From an uncultured Bacteroidia bacterium (GTDB taxonomy: Bacteria; Bacteroidota; Bacteroidia; Bacteroidales; UBA932), in NCBI GenBank assembly GCA_902785785.1, contig CADAAA010000001.1, forward strand, positions 454,291-518,290: 64,000 nt of DNA. Reading direction: 5' to 3'. The notes under the pieces were generated by a model, which was not told the origin of the DNA, did no database searches, and was given only the letters and a program-made list of their open reading frames with translations. This document shows positions 9,493 to 18,308 of this stretch, in pieces. The position numbers and the translations under genes are program-made. Each line of letters begins with the position of its first letter. Position 1 is the first letter of the stretch.

Positions 9493-9532
9493 CATTCTCC
9501 CCCGGTAGTTTATTTCTATAGATGTTTGACAG

Positions 9533-9620
9533 TGCTGTAGACGGTCCAGAAAATGGACCGTCTACAGCATTTTGGGGCGTTTTTGACGTAGACGGTCCAA
9601 TCTGTGGACCGTCTACGTCA
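9533..9620. repeat. Twin hairpins with a shared GACGGTCCA stem
   Basis: Two palindromes lie side by side after the MFS gene: 9533-9569 (16-bp stem, loop GAAAA) and 9584-9620 (16-bp stem, loop ATCTG). They share GTAGACGGTCCA in the stem but differ at the outer end (TGCT versus TGAC), with the pairing kept. The spacer is TTTTGGGGCGTTTT. They may terminate transcription of the MFS operon, but two near-copies suggest a mobile or recombining repeat. Confidence 0.9.
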
Positions 9621-9648
9621 CTTTCTCCCGTATAGCAGGGCATACAAA

Positions 9649-9805
9649 ACATCCTTCGGAAATCTGCCGAAGGATGTATGTCCTCTCCCGGGTGTCCTTC
9701 GGAAACTTGCCGAAGGATGTGCGACTACTCCGAGTATCCTTCGGAAACTTGCTGAAGGATATATGCCCTAACCCGGGTATCCTTCGGAAACTTGCCGAAG
9801 GATAC
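9649..9805. repeat. Array of four ~43-bp hairpin units
   Basis: Hairpins lie at 9649-9677, 9695-9717, 9735-9761 and 9777-9805. Each has arms TCCTTCGG and CCGAAGGA around a seven-base loop (AAACTTG in three units, AAATCTG in the first). The third has a G-T wobble in place of a C-G pair. Spacers are about 14-17 bases and two contain CCCGGGT. No open reading frame of note covers the array. Confidence 0.9.
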
Positions 9806-9969
9806 GGTGGTCAGTTTGCCGATTGTTCGGTTTGCTGCCTTCAAGGGCTGTTGCCCGGCTCTGTCCTGCGACCTGGGTTGGTCCATCAGGCTCAGAACAG
9901 CTCGTAGAAGTGGTGTAGAAAGCCTTTGAGGGTAGCCGGCCGGTCCGTATAGAGGATAGAGGGATGATG
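9806..9969. other. Intergenic, no feature recognised
   Basis: The rest of the interval between the hairpin array and the DUF2807 stop codon shows no promoter box, RNA gene or credible reading frame that I can support. Confidence 0.5.
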
Positions 9970-10875
9970 TCAGAGTTTCCTGAGGGAGGCGCCGCGGGAG
10001 ACCTGGATGATATCGACCTTGGTACCGGCTTCTGCTTCATAGGAGCAGGTGGATGCGCCGGTGGCCTCGATGGAGATTGTCCGGATGGCGGATACCTTGC
10101 AGTTGGCTGCGCCGGACAGCTCGACCGACACTTCCTGCGCTTTGGCGCTGCGGGTGTCGATCGATGCTGCTCCGCTGCCCTCGATGTCGAGTTCAGCCAG
10201 GAAATCGTCAGACTCCATATCCACGCGTGCAGCGCCTGATGCCTCTATGGACACTTCCTTGAAACTGCCGTTGAGGTCAGCTCTCGCGCTCCCTGAGAGT
10301 TCTGCATCAAGATCGGAAACCTCGACGCCCATTTTGACCTTTCCCGCACCGGAGATCTCGAGCGACACTTTCGTGAACCGACCGGTGAGACCGGCCTCGG
10401 TAGCACCGCTGAGGGAGAGACTAGCAGAAGGAGCAGAGAGCGACAGGCCCTTTGCGTGGGAGGCACCGCTCAAGTCAAGCTGGAATGCCCTGTCCCTCAG
10501 GGTGGGGAAAGTACCCTCGGCATTGAGCGCTGCGGCTCCGCTGAGAGAAACGCTCTCCAGGAGCGGCATCTTCACTATTGCCCGTACGGCCCCGGCCCTC
10601 TCGTCGGAGAGTTTGCGACTGATGGATTTGGGCAATTCTTTCATTCTCAGCACCAGTTGGTTGCGGCTGACCTCCACGATGATGTACGGCTCCAAATAGT
10701 CCGGAGCTTCTATTCCGACGGAAAAGTTGGCGGAAGGGCTCAACTCAACACTGAAAACATTGGAAGCCCTTATACCGGTGAACCCTGAGAGCCTGTAGTC
10801 GTTGCTGAATGTGCCGGCCAGTGCCGGGACAATGGCCAGTATGACGGCCAATGTGGTCAAAAGGATCTTTTTCAT
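9970..10875 (-). CDS. DUF2807 (GIN-domain) secreted protein
   Basis: The 301-residue protein has a signal peptide (MKKILLTTLAVILAIVPALA, cut near residue 20) and then FSNDYRLSGFTGIRASNVFSV, the usual start of a DUF2807 putative auto-transporter adhesin head domain. The body is a regular series of short strands with repeated LSGAA/ISGAG/ASGAA turns, as expected for a right-handed beta-helix. It is probably periplasmic or surface exposed; the role is unknown. It lies 10 bases downstream of the anti-sigma-like gene and so is likely part of the ECF sigma operon. Confidence 0.85.
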   Translation of the reverse strand: MKKILLTTLAVILAIVPALAGTFSNDYRLSGFTGIRASNVFSVELSPSANFSVGIEAPDYLEPYIIVEVSRNQLVLRMKELPKSISRKLSDERAGAVRAIVKMPLLESVSLSGAAALNAEGTFPTLRDRAFQLDLSGASHAKGLSLSAPSASLSLSGATEAGLTGRFTKVSLEISGAGKVKMGVEVSDLDAELSGSARADLNGSFKEVSIEASGAARVDMESDDFLAELDIEGSGAASIDTRSAKAQEVSVELSGAANCKVSAIRTISIEATGASTCSYEAEAGTKVDIIQVSRGASLRKL

Positions 10876-10885
10876 ATCAATGGAT

Positions 10886-11341
10886 TTATTTCGCGTTTGT
10901 CAAAAGGTTGTGTACTCCATCCAGCAGGGTGTTGTAATGCTCACGGAGTATTGCGGATTTCTCTGCATCGCCGAGCTCGTCCGGGAGAAGGTCGATAAGG
11001 GGGATGGCCTCCTCGGTCACGCTGCTCAACTGGGCAGACAGGATCTCGTCCGGGCCGGCTTTCTCCCAAGCGGCGGATACTTGCTCCATGTAAGCCAGAT
11101 ATATCCCCTCCGGGGAGTCCCCGGCGCCGCGGAGCCAGTCCGTGCTGCGGCCTGCCTGAGGCAGGAGCAGCACGGCGGCGAGCGCCGCGGCCGCGGCGGC
11201 AGGCAGGACTGTCCGGAATATCCGGACCCTGAGCCTGCCCGCCTCCCACTTCCGCAGGAAGCGGTCTTCCGCCCCTTCGGGAGGTAACTCCGTGTCAAAT
11301 GCCTCTGCATTGTCACGTATGAAGTCATCAAGCTTACTCAT
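10886..11341 (-). CDS. Small single-span protein, probable anti-sigma factor-like
   Basis: The 151-residue protein begins MSKLDDFIRDNAEAFDTELPPEGAEDRF, has one membrane helix (about residues 44-63, rich in Ala and Leu) and a periplasmic C-terminal half. The ATG at 11341 overlaps the stop codon of the ECF sigma factor as ATGA, so the two are translationally coupled. A cytoplasmic N-terminus plus one span next to an ECF sigma gene is typical of an anti-sigma factor; no zinc-binding HxxxCxxC motif is seen, so this role is inferred from context. Confidence 0.65.
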   Translation of the reverse strand: MSKLDDFIRDNAEAFDTELPPEGAEDRFLRKWEAGRLRVRIFRTVLPAAAAAALAAVLLLPQAGRSTDWLRGAGDSPEGIYLAYMEQVSAAWEKAGPDEILSAQLSSVTEEAIPLIDLLPDELGDAEKSAILREHYNTLLDGVHNLLTNAK

Positions 11342-11829
11342 ATCGTTTCCGTTTTCAATTCCTTGATAAGTTTTGCCCTTCCCCGGGAATACCATGACCG
11401 TAGCGTTGCTTCCTTCTGTCCTGTCAGTCGTGCTATCCCGGCGTAATCCATCCCTTCTATCAGTATCAGGTCGAGAATAAGGGAATAAGGATGCGGGAGC
11501 CGCTCCATCGCAGTACGTATCCGCATGACATCGATGCTTTCGGGAAGCTCCTCTTCATCTTCCGCTTCGTCCGGAATCCTTTCTACAAATAGTTCCAGAC
11601 CTTTTTTCCTGCGCCGCAGGAAGTCTATGCCCATGCGGATGCAGGTAGTCCTGAGCCACGCGGCTTTCCTGGCCTCCGACAGTCCCGGTACTCCTTTCGT
11701 GAAATACTTCATGAAGGTGTCCTGCATGATCTCCTCCGCCTCTTCCGGATCCCGGACTATACGCAGCGCCGTATTGTAGACGGCCTTGCTGTGGCTTCGG
11801 TAGAACTCTGTCGCTTCCTGTCTGGTCAT
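11338..11829 (-). CDS. RNA polymerase sigma factor, ECF family
   Basis: The 163-residue protein has region 2 (YNTALRIVRDPEEAEEIMQDTFMK, about residues 17-41) and region 4 (MERLPHPYSLILDLILIEGMDYAGIA then the recognition helix TLRSWYSRGRAKL). Domain 3 is absent, as expected for an ECF factor. It directs RNA polymerase to a small regulon, which probably includes its own operon with the anti-sigma-like protein and the DUF2807 protein. A terminator separates it from ssb upstream. Confidence 0.9.
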   Translation of the reverse strand: MTRQEATEFYRSHSKAVYNTALRIVRDPEEAEEIMQDTFMKYFTKGVPGLSEARKAAWLRTTCIRMGIDFLRRRKKGLELFVERIPDEAEDEEELPESIDVMRIRTAMERLPHPYSLILDLILIEGMDYAGIARLTGQKEATLRSWYSRGRAKLIKELKTETI

Positions 11830-11852
11830 TTCCGTGTGTCTCTGCTATAATA

Positions 11853-11885
11853 ACGCAAAAAAGACGGTGACGTTGCACCGTCTTT
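11853..11885 (-). terminator. Rho-independent terminator of ssb
   Basis: A 9-bp stem (AAGACGGTG/CACCGTCTT) with a six-base loop is followed on the minus strand by TTTTTTG. It lies 18 bases past the ssb stop codon. Confidence 0.8.
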
Positions 11886-11902
11886 CCATCTTTTCGTTAA
11901 AA

Positions 11903-12481
11903 TCAGAACGGCAGGTCGTCAGCCCCGTCTCCACCCATGATGTCGATCGGTCCCGGCTGAACGGGTGCCGCAGGTGTGGCGGGACGCGGCTGGAAGCCGG
12001 CAGGCTGATTGTAGCCCTGCGGCGCAGCAGGCTGAGGATACCCCTGCGGGGCCGGGGCGCCGTAGGCGCCGCCCTGCGGCTGCGCCGGCCTCTGCTGGCC
12101 GTAGCCATCCTGGCCTTCGCCGCCGGGGTTGTCCCCGCGTTTGCCCAGCAACTGGATATTGTCCACAACGACTTCGGTGGTGAATTTCTTAACTCCCTGC
12201 TGGTCGGTCCAGGACCGGGTCCTGAGCTTGCCTTCGATATACACCTGGGTGCCCTTGCGGATGAACTTCTCCGCAAGGTCTGCTGAATTGCGCCAAGCGA
12301 CGATGTTGTGCCATTCGGTATTCTCGCGGAGTTCTCCGCTGCGGTCGCGGTACCGCTCAGTGGTGGCCAGTGTGAATGATGCTACTTTCGTGGCGTTCTG
12401 TGCGCCGGAATTTCCTTCGAGGTAACGTACTTCGGGGTCTCTGCCAACGTTACCGATCAACATGACTTTGTTAAGTGACAT
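11903..12481 (-). CDS. ssb: Single-stranded DNA-binding protein
   Basis: The 192-residue SSB has an N-terminal OB fold (MSLNKVMLIGNVGRDPEVRY, then residues to about 115), a flexible Gly/Gln/Pro-rich linker, and the acidic tip DDLPF that recruits replication and repair partners. It is somewhat long for the family because of the linker. It is preceded by a TATATTTG promoter and followed by a terminator, so it is probably monocistronic. Confidence 0.97.
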   Translation of the reverse strand: MSLNKVMLIGNVGRDPEVRYLEGNSGAQNATKVASFTLATTERYRDRSGELRENTEWHNIVAWRNSADLAEKFIRKGTQVYIEGKLRTRSWTDQQGVKKFTTEVVVDNIQLLGKRGDNPGGEGQDGYGQQRPAQPQGGAYGAPAPQGYPQPAAPQGYNQPAGFQPRPATPAAPVQPGPIDIMGGDGADDLPF

Positions 12482-12524
12482 AGTGGTTCGATATTGTTTA
12501 CTTTAACTAAAAAAGGTTTCTCTA

Positions 12525-12555
12525 CAAATATAGCAAACGCCGTCCAAATAACCAA
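12525..12555 (-). promoter_or_regulatory. Promoter of ssb
   Basis: On the minus strand TTG and TATATTTG are separated by 20 bases, matching the Bacteroidota -33/-7 pattern. The -7 box is 43 bases before the ATG. Confidence 0.7.
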
Positions 12556-12598
12556 CAGCCTTTTCCGCCCGCTTCTCCCGACCAGCCCCGTTAACCTT

Positions 12599-13594
12599 CT
12601 ACCGCCGGTCGAAGGCTAAAAACAGGTCGGCGAGCTGATCGGAGGATGTGTTGTCGAAATAATTGCTGACGCAGAGTCCGCGGAGGGCCTCAAGGATGGA
12701 GGCGCGGTCGAAGCGGCAGCCGTCAAGGGCCGCCGCCAGCCCTTCGGCGGGCAGACTTCCAATGAAGTCCCCGCCGAAGGAGAGCCCGCGGATTTTCCCC
12801 CGCACGATGCTGCAACTTACCTCCACTGTCCCGCAGGGGAGTTTAGCGGCATGCGTGAACCCGGCTTTCGGCGAAAGCCCGAAATTCCATTCCCAGGTGG
12901 AGAACTTGGTCCTGCAGATTTCCTGTATCTCAGTCTCATCTTCACTGCTTAGAAACACTTGGCTATCAGCGTAATCCCTTGAAAGGGTCCTTTCAAGGGC
13001 CGCTTGCATCTCCTCGACACGGGAAAACTGCGGCAGGTAGTCCCTGAGGTTGGCTACCCTGCTACGGACGGAGGCTATTCCGGCTGCGTCGAGCTTGCTC
13101 CCCGGCACGGAAAGCGCCTCGGTCAGGCTGGCGATGTCCACGTCATACATAAGTGTACCGTGGACCATCAGCCTGTCCTTGTAGACCCGCTTGGCGTAGC
13201 CGGAGACTTTCCGGCCCTCCACGACTATGTCGTTCCGGCCGGTCAGCTCCGCCGGGACGCCAAGCGCCCGCAGCGCATCCAGCATCAAGTGCAGATACTC
13301 TGGACAATCCCGTTCCAGATCTCTGGAACGCCCGACAATAGTATAGTTGAGGTTTTGCAGGTCATGGTACACGGCCCCTCCGCCGGTGACCCTGCGGGCC
13401 AGGCGGATGCCGTGTGCTTCCAGATACGGAAGATTGACCTCTGCGTAGGCGTTCTGGTTCCTGCCGATGATGACCGAAGGACTGTTCCGCCAGAGATAGA
13501 ACACGGTATCATCCGACGGGAACCGCTCCAGGCAGAATTCGTCGAAAGACATGTTGTAATGCGGGTCGGTGGAACTATTCCTGAGGTACTTCAT
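12599..13594 (-). CDS. lplA: Lipoate-protein ligase A
   Basis: The 331-residue enzyme adenylates lipoate and transfers it to lipoyl domains of 2-oxoacid dehydrogenases or GcvH. The lipoate-binding RRVTGGGAVYHD motif is near residue 70 and GRKVSGYAKR, with the catalytic lysine, near 130. The C-terminal accessory domain is present. A TAAATTTG box lies 18 bases before the ATG. A perfect 24-base palindrome occurs within the coding sequence at 12976-12999. Confidence 0.93.
   Translation of the reverse strand: MKYLRNSSTDPHYNMSFDEFCLERFPSDDTVFYLWRNSPSVIIGRNQNAYAEVNLPYLEAHGIRLARRVTGGGAVYHDLQNLNYTIVGRSRDLERDCPEYLHLMLDALRALGVPAELTGRNDIVVEGRKVSGYAKRVYKDRLMVHGTLMYDVDIASLTEALSVPGSKLDAAGIASVRSRVANLRDYLPQFSRVEEMQAALERTLSRDYADSQVFLSSEDETEIQEICRTKFSTWEWNFGLSPKAGFTHAAKLPCGTVEVSCSIVRGKIRGLSFGGDFIGSLPAEGLAAALDGCRFDRASILEALRGLCVSNYFDNTSSDQLADLFLAFDRR
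12976..12999. repeat. Perfect palindrome inside lplA
   Basis: CCCTTGAAAGG and CCTTTCAAGGG face each other with two bases between them. It falls in the coding sequence and does not break the frame; the encoded residues are LERTLSR. Confidence 0.8.
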
Positions 13595-13612
13595 CCTGCA
13601 TCAGTTATGCTG

Positions 13613-13645
13613 CAAATTTAGCAAAAAGCTTCCCCGGATGTCCAA
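13613..13645 (-). promoter_or_regulatory. Promoter of lplA
   Basis: TAAATTTG on the minus strand has a TTG 22 bases upstream. The spacing is slightly longer than the usual 19-20. Confidence 0.55.
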
Positions 13646-13736
13646 TTGTTCCACCTATTTTTCCGAAGGTTGAAGATTTTTGGAAAAATAATCCTAACTT
13701 GTGACTTCAAACAGGAATCATTAACACTAATACTAA

Positions 13737-14870
<1,134 letters not shown>

Positions 14871-14871
14871 G

Positions 14872-15741
14872 CTAGAGAGATATAAGTGAATCGATGTCAG
14901 GGGCTGCCCCTGTCATTACGGAATACCCGGAGACTGCCTGGTTCACGAGCCAGAGGTTTCCGGGTAAATATTTCGCCCCGGCGTCAAGCATCCGGGCACG
15001 AAGCAGCCCCGAGAAAGCGGGGTCGCGGTAATTGGCCTCCAGCACGAGAGGCTTCGCGGAGAAATCCTCCGCTCCCAGCTCCGCGAATACATCCAGAGCC
15101 ATAGGCAACGCATAAACGATGAAATCCGCCAAGCGGAGCTCCTTGCGGAAATCCTGGATATCCGCAACGCGGAATCCGTACTCCGGAAGGCCTTTGATGA
15201 ACGCCTCCGCCTTGGCGGCGGTGCGGTTCATCACGGTCGTGGCGAAGCCGCATTCCGCCGCGGCGAGTGCCGCGGCCTTGCCGGCTCCGCCGAGGCCCGC
15301 GACCAGCGCCGCCGGCCTCCGGCCGTAGCGTTCCACTAGCTGCGCCTTCACGAACTGATGAATCTTCACATGCGCCTTGCTTCCGAATGTGCCGTAGAAT
15401 TCATGGATGATGCCGGGGAAAAGCGCCTCGGCCACGGTGAGGATCACTCCCGTGAAGTCGGAATTATGCGCGCTGACCCCTTCAGGAGTCTTGACCAGAA
15501 TGTTGGCCGCGCCAGTCAATGCCACGGGACCGGATACGATTTCAGCCTTCTCGTAAGCCTTCTCCTTGAACGGGGCAGTGACGTTGACGGCCTTGTATCC
15601 CTTGAGGAACTTGGCGTAAGATTCTTCGAAATACTGGCCTTCGATCAGGTCGTAGCCGTATTTTCCATGGTAGGCGGTCTCGAAGAGCCTCGGGCTCTGC
15701 GAGTGTTCGATGGGATGTCCTATGAGACCGAAATCAGGCAT
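14872..15741 (-). CDS. aroE: Shikimate dehydrogenase
   Basis: The 289-residue enzyme reduces 3-dehydroshikimate with NADPH. The substrate-binding SQSPRLF and NVTAPFKEKAYE (catalytic Lys) stretches are at about residues 14 and 53, and the nucleotide-binding Gly-rich loop GLGGAGKAA near 148. A segment of about 25 extra residues before the Rossmann fold (FYGTFGSKAHVKIHQF) is longer than in E. coli AroE. Its start overlaps the end of trmH by eight bases; lysS-trmH-aroE form one operon. Confidence 0.93.
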   Translation of the reverse strand: MPDFGLIGHPIEHSQSPRLFETAYHGKYGYDLIEGQYFEESYAKFLKGYKAVNVTAPFKEKAYEKAEIVSGPVALTGAANILVKTPEGVSAHNSDFTGVILTVAEALFPGIIHEFYGTFGSKAHVKIHQFVKAQLVERYGRRPAALVAGLGGAGKAAALAAAECGFATTVMNRTAAKAEAFIKGLPEYGFRVADIQDFRKELRLADFIVYALPMALDVFAELGAEDFSAKPLVLEANYRDPAFSGLLRARMLDAGAKYLPGNLWLVNQAVSGYSVMTGAAPDIDSLISL

Positions 15742-16642
15742 TTCTCTGGCGTACGGCTTCGAACAGCAGGATAGCTGCGGACACCGATGCGTTGAGGGAG
15801 TCGAGCTCCCCGAGCATCGGGATGCGGATATGTCCGTCGGCGGCCTTTCGCCATCCGTCGGTGAGGCCTGTAGCCTCAGTCCCGACGACTATGGCCGTAC
15901 CGCCCGTCATGTCCGTATCGTAGTACCACGACGAATCCTGCAGCTGTGCCGTGTAAATATTTATCTTGTTGTCTTTCAGCCATTTGATGGCTTCTTCCGA
16001 ACTGCAGCAGACGACCTGGACGGTGAATACCGCCCCGATGCTTGCGCGGATGAGGTTGGGATTGTACAGGTCGGTCAGCGGATCGCATATCAGCACGGCG
16101 TCGGCTCCTGCCGCATCGGCGCTCCTGAGCACCGCTCCGATATTGCCCGGCTTCTCCACGCCTTCCAGCACCACCACAAGTGGCTTCTCCCTCATCTCCA
16201 GCCCGTCGAGCGTCCTTTCCTTCACTTTCACCTCGGCAATCATCCCCTCTGTCCCTCCTCTGTACGCAATCTTCTCGTACAGTTCCCTCGGCACCTCCAC
16301 AATCTGCCCCGCATTCTCAAGGATGGTCTGCAGCATGTCAAGGTTCGGGGATTCACTTCCCGGAAACCGTGCCACCCTCGGCATCGTAAGAGGGGGGGAC
16401 CCAAGCTTGCTTGGGGGGGGTCCGAAGGACGTTTCAGGGAGGTGAATCCCCGAACAACCTGTAATCTCCGGACAATAGAAAAGCGTGTCGATCTCGAAGC
16501 CGGCGCGGACGCAGTGCCCGAGCTCCCGGCGGCCCTCCACGACAAAAAGCCCCATCTCCTTGCGGAGGCGGGCTTTCTCCTGAAGCGCCAGAAGCGTCTT
16601 GACCTTGCGGTTCTGCGCCGATGTCACCGACTCGACCCTCAC
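15734..16642 (-). CDS. TrmH-family RNA 2'-O-methyltransferase with in-frame repeat insertion
   Basis: The 302-residue SPOUT enzyme methylates ribose in rRNA or tRNA; the exact target is not clear. Residues 1-60 form the small substrate-binding domain. SPOUT motif 1 is [16 protein letters not shown], motif 2 [10 protein letters not shown], and motif 3 SLNASVSAA. Residues of about 63-100 are extra and correspond to a structured repeat (16344-16454) that keeps the frame. Its ATG overlaps the lysS stop as ATGA and its end overlaps aroE. Confidence 0.9.
   Translation of the reverse strand: MRVESVTSAQNRKVKTLLALQEKARLRKEMGLFVVEGRRELGHCVRAGFEIDTLFYCPEITGCSGIHLPETSFGPPPSKLGSPPLTMPRVARFPGSESPNLDMLQTILENAGQIVEVPRELYEKIAYRGGTEGMIAEVKVKERTLDGLEMREKPLVVVLEGVEKPGNIGAVLRSADAAGADAVLICDPLTDLYNPNLIRASIGAVFTVQVVCCSSEEAIKWLKDNKINIYTAQLQDSSWYYDTDMTGGTAIVVGTEATGLTDGWRKAADGHIRIPMLGELDSLNASVSAAILLFEAVRQRNA
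16344..16454. repeat. Cloverleaf-like palindromic element inserted in the trmH-family gene (111 bp)
   Basis: The outer stem pairs TTCGGGGATTCAC (16344-16356) with GTGAATCCCCGAA (16442-16454) and continues imperfectly to GAAAC/GTTTC (16463 side excluded; 16363-16367 with 16431-16435). Inside are three hairpins: CCCTC/GAGGG (16375-16379, 16390-16394), CCCAAGC/GCTTGGG (16400-16415) and GTCC/GGAC (16420-16430). The length is 37 codons. The core matches the element in aroK at 23365-23485. Confidence 0.88.
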
Positions 16643-18183
16643 TGCTCCTTCTCCTCTTCTTTCTTCACGGCCTTCTCAGGCTTCATCTGAGGGAAGAACA
16701 GCACGTCCTGGATGGTGCTCTGGCCGGTCATGAACATGGTAAGGCGGTCGATACCCATGCCAAGGCCCGAAGTCGGCGGCATGCCGTACTCGAGCGCGCG
16801 GACGAAATCGTAATCGATGAACATGGCCTCGTCATCGCCCTTGCTCTTGAGCCTGGCCTGCTCCTCGAAACGCTCCAGCTGGTCGATAGGGTCGTTCAAC
16901 TCGGAATAAGCATTGGCCAGCTCCTTGCCGCATACGAACAACTCGAAACGCTCGGTGAGAGCGGGGTTGGAACGGTGGCGCTTGGTAAGAGGCGACATCT
17001 CCACCGGATAGTCGATGATGTATGTAGGCTCTATGAGATTCTTCTCGGCGTATTCTCCGAAGATCGCGTCGATCAGCTTGCCCTTGCCCATGGAAGGCTC
17101 CACTTCCACGTTCAGCTTCTTGCAGGTGGCGCGGAGCTCATCCTCGTCCATGCCGGAAACATCGACTCCGGCGTACTCCTTGATGGCATCGAGGATGGGG
17201 AGACGGCGGTACGGAGGCTTGAAATCCACCTTGTGCTCACCGATCTGCACCTCGGTCGTACCGTTGACCCTGAGCGATATCTTCTCCAGCATCTTCTCCA
17301 CGAACTCCATCATCCAGATATAGTCCTTGTAGGCGACGTAGATCTCCATGCAGGTGAACTCGGGGTTGTGCGTCTTGTCCATGCCCTCGTTGCGGAAATC
17401 CTTTGCAAACTCATACACGCCGCTGTAGCCTCCCACGATCAGACGCTTGAGATACAGCTCGTTGGCTATACGGAGGTAAAGGGGGATATCCAGCGCATTG
17501 TGATGGGTGATGAACGGACGGGCGGTCGCGCCGCCGGGGATGCTCTGAAGGATGGGGGTTTCGACCTCGAGGCATCCGGCCTCGTTGAAATACTCGCGCA
17601 TCGTGGCCACGATTTGGGCACGCTTGATGAAGGTCTCCTTCACCTGAGGGTTCACGATAAGGTCGACGTAGCGCTGGCGGTAGCGGAGCTCCGGATCGGA
17701 GAAACCGTCATGGACGGTACCGTCGGCGTCGGTCTTAACGATGGGGAGGACCTTGAGCGACTTGCTCAGCAGGGTGAGCTCCTTGGCATGGACGGACAGC
17801 TGGCCGGTCTGCGTGATGAACGCAAATCCCTTGATACCCACTATGTCACCGATGTCGAGGAGTTTCTTGAATACAGTGTTGTACATGGTCTTGTCCTCGC
17901 CGGGGCAGATCTCGTCGCGCTTGACATACACCTGCATGCGTCCGGTCTCGTCCTGGAGCTCCATAAACGAGGCGGCGCCCATGATGCGGCGCGACATGAT
18001 GCGTCCTGCGATGCAGACATCCTGAAGGTTTTCCTTCTCCGGGTCGTACTGGTCCTTGATGCTCTGCGCGGTCTCGTTGACCGGGAACAACGCTGCCGGA
18101 TACGGCTCGATGCCCAACTCTCTCAATTTGACGAGGGACTCCCTCCTCAGCACTTCCTGCTCACTGTATTCGATATTGCCCAT
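16639..18183 (-). CDS. lysS: Lysyl-tRNA synthetase (class II)
   Basis: The 514-residue enzyme charges tRNA-Lys. An OB-fold anticodon-binding domain ([17 protein letters not shown]) comes first, then the class II core with motif 2 ([16 protein letters not shown]) and motif 3 ([11 protein letters not shown]). A Lys/Glu tail ([11 protein letters not shown]) ends the protein. The ATG at 18183 (MGNIEYSEQ) is the normal start; an in-frame extension upstream is not supported. It is the first gene of the lysS-trmH-aroE operon. Confidence 0.96.
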   Translation of the reverse strand: MGNIEYSEQEVLRRESLVKLRELGIEPYPAALFPVNETAQSIKDQYDPEKENLQDVCIAGRIMSRRIMGAASFMELQDETGRMQVYVKRDEICPGEDKTMYNTVFKKLLDIGDIVGIKGFAFITQTGQLSVHAKELTLLSKSLKVLPIVKTDADGTVHDGFSDPELRYRQRYVDLIVNPQVKETFIKRAQIVATMREYFNEAGCLEVETPILQSIPGGATARPFITHHNALDIPLYLRIANELYLKRLIVGGYSGVYEFAKDFRNEGMDKTHNPEFTCMEIYVAYKDYIWMMEFVEKMLEKISLRVNGTTEVQIGEHKVDFKPPYRRLPILDAIKEYAGVDVSGMDEDELRATCKKLNVEVEPSMGKGKLIDAIFGEYAEKNLIEPTYIIDYPVEMSPLTKRHRSNPALTERFELFVCGKELANAYSELNDPIDQLERFEEQARLKSKGDDEAMFIDYDFVRALEYGMPPTSGLGMGIDRLTMFMTGQSTIQDVLFFPQMKPEKAVKKEEEKEQ

Positions 18184-18210
18184 AATTAGATGATGATTAT
18201 TCAAAGTCCA

Positions 18211-18218
18211 CAAAAATA
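18211..18218 (-). promoter_or_regulatory. -7 box (TATTTTTG) for lysS
   Basis: A TAnnTTTG box on the minus strand lies 27 bases before the lysS ATG. No clear -33 TTG is seen. Confidence 0.5.
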
Positions 18219-18268
18219 GCATATTTAATCCGGTTTTTCTTCATTGGAGGCATTTTTCTTGATTAAAT

Positions 18269-18301
18269 AATTCCATTCTTGAATAAAAAACCGTAACTTT
18301 G
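18269..18301 (+). promoter_or_regulatory. Promoter of recJ
   Basis: TTG (18269-18271) and TAACTTTG (18294-18301) are 22 bases apart. The -7 box ends only seven bases before the recJ ATG, so the transcript probably has almost no leader. Confidence 0.55.
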
Positions 18302-18308
18302 AACGAAT

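Noticed and set aside
9649-9805. CRISPR array
   Set aside because: The repeats are themselves hairpins of about 27-29 bases with spacers of only about 14-17 bases that partly resemble each other, and no cas genes are near.
16621-18189. A 522-codon open frame antisense to lysS
   Set aside because: The complementary frame encodes lysyl-tRNA synthetase with all class II motifs.
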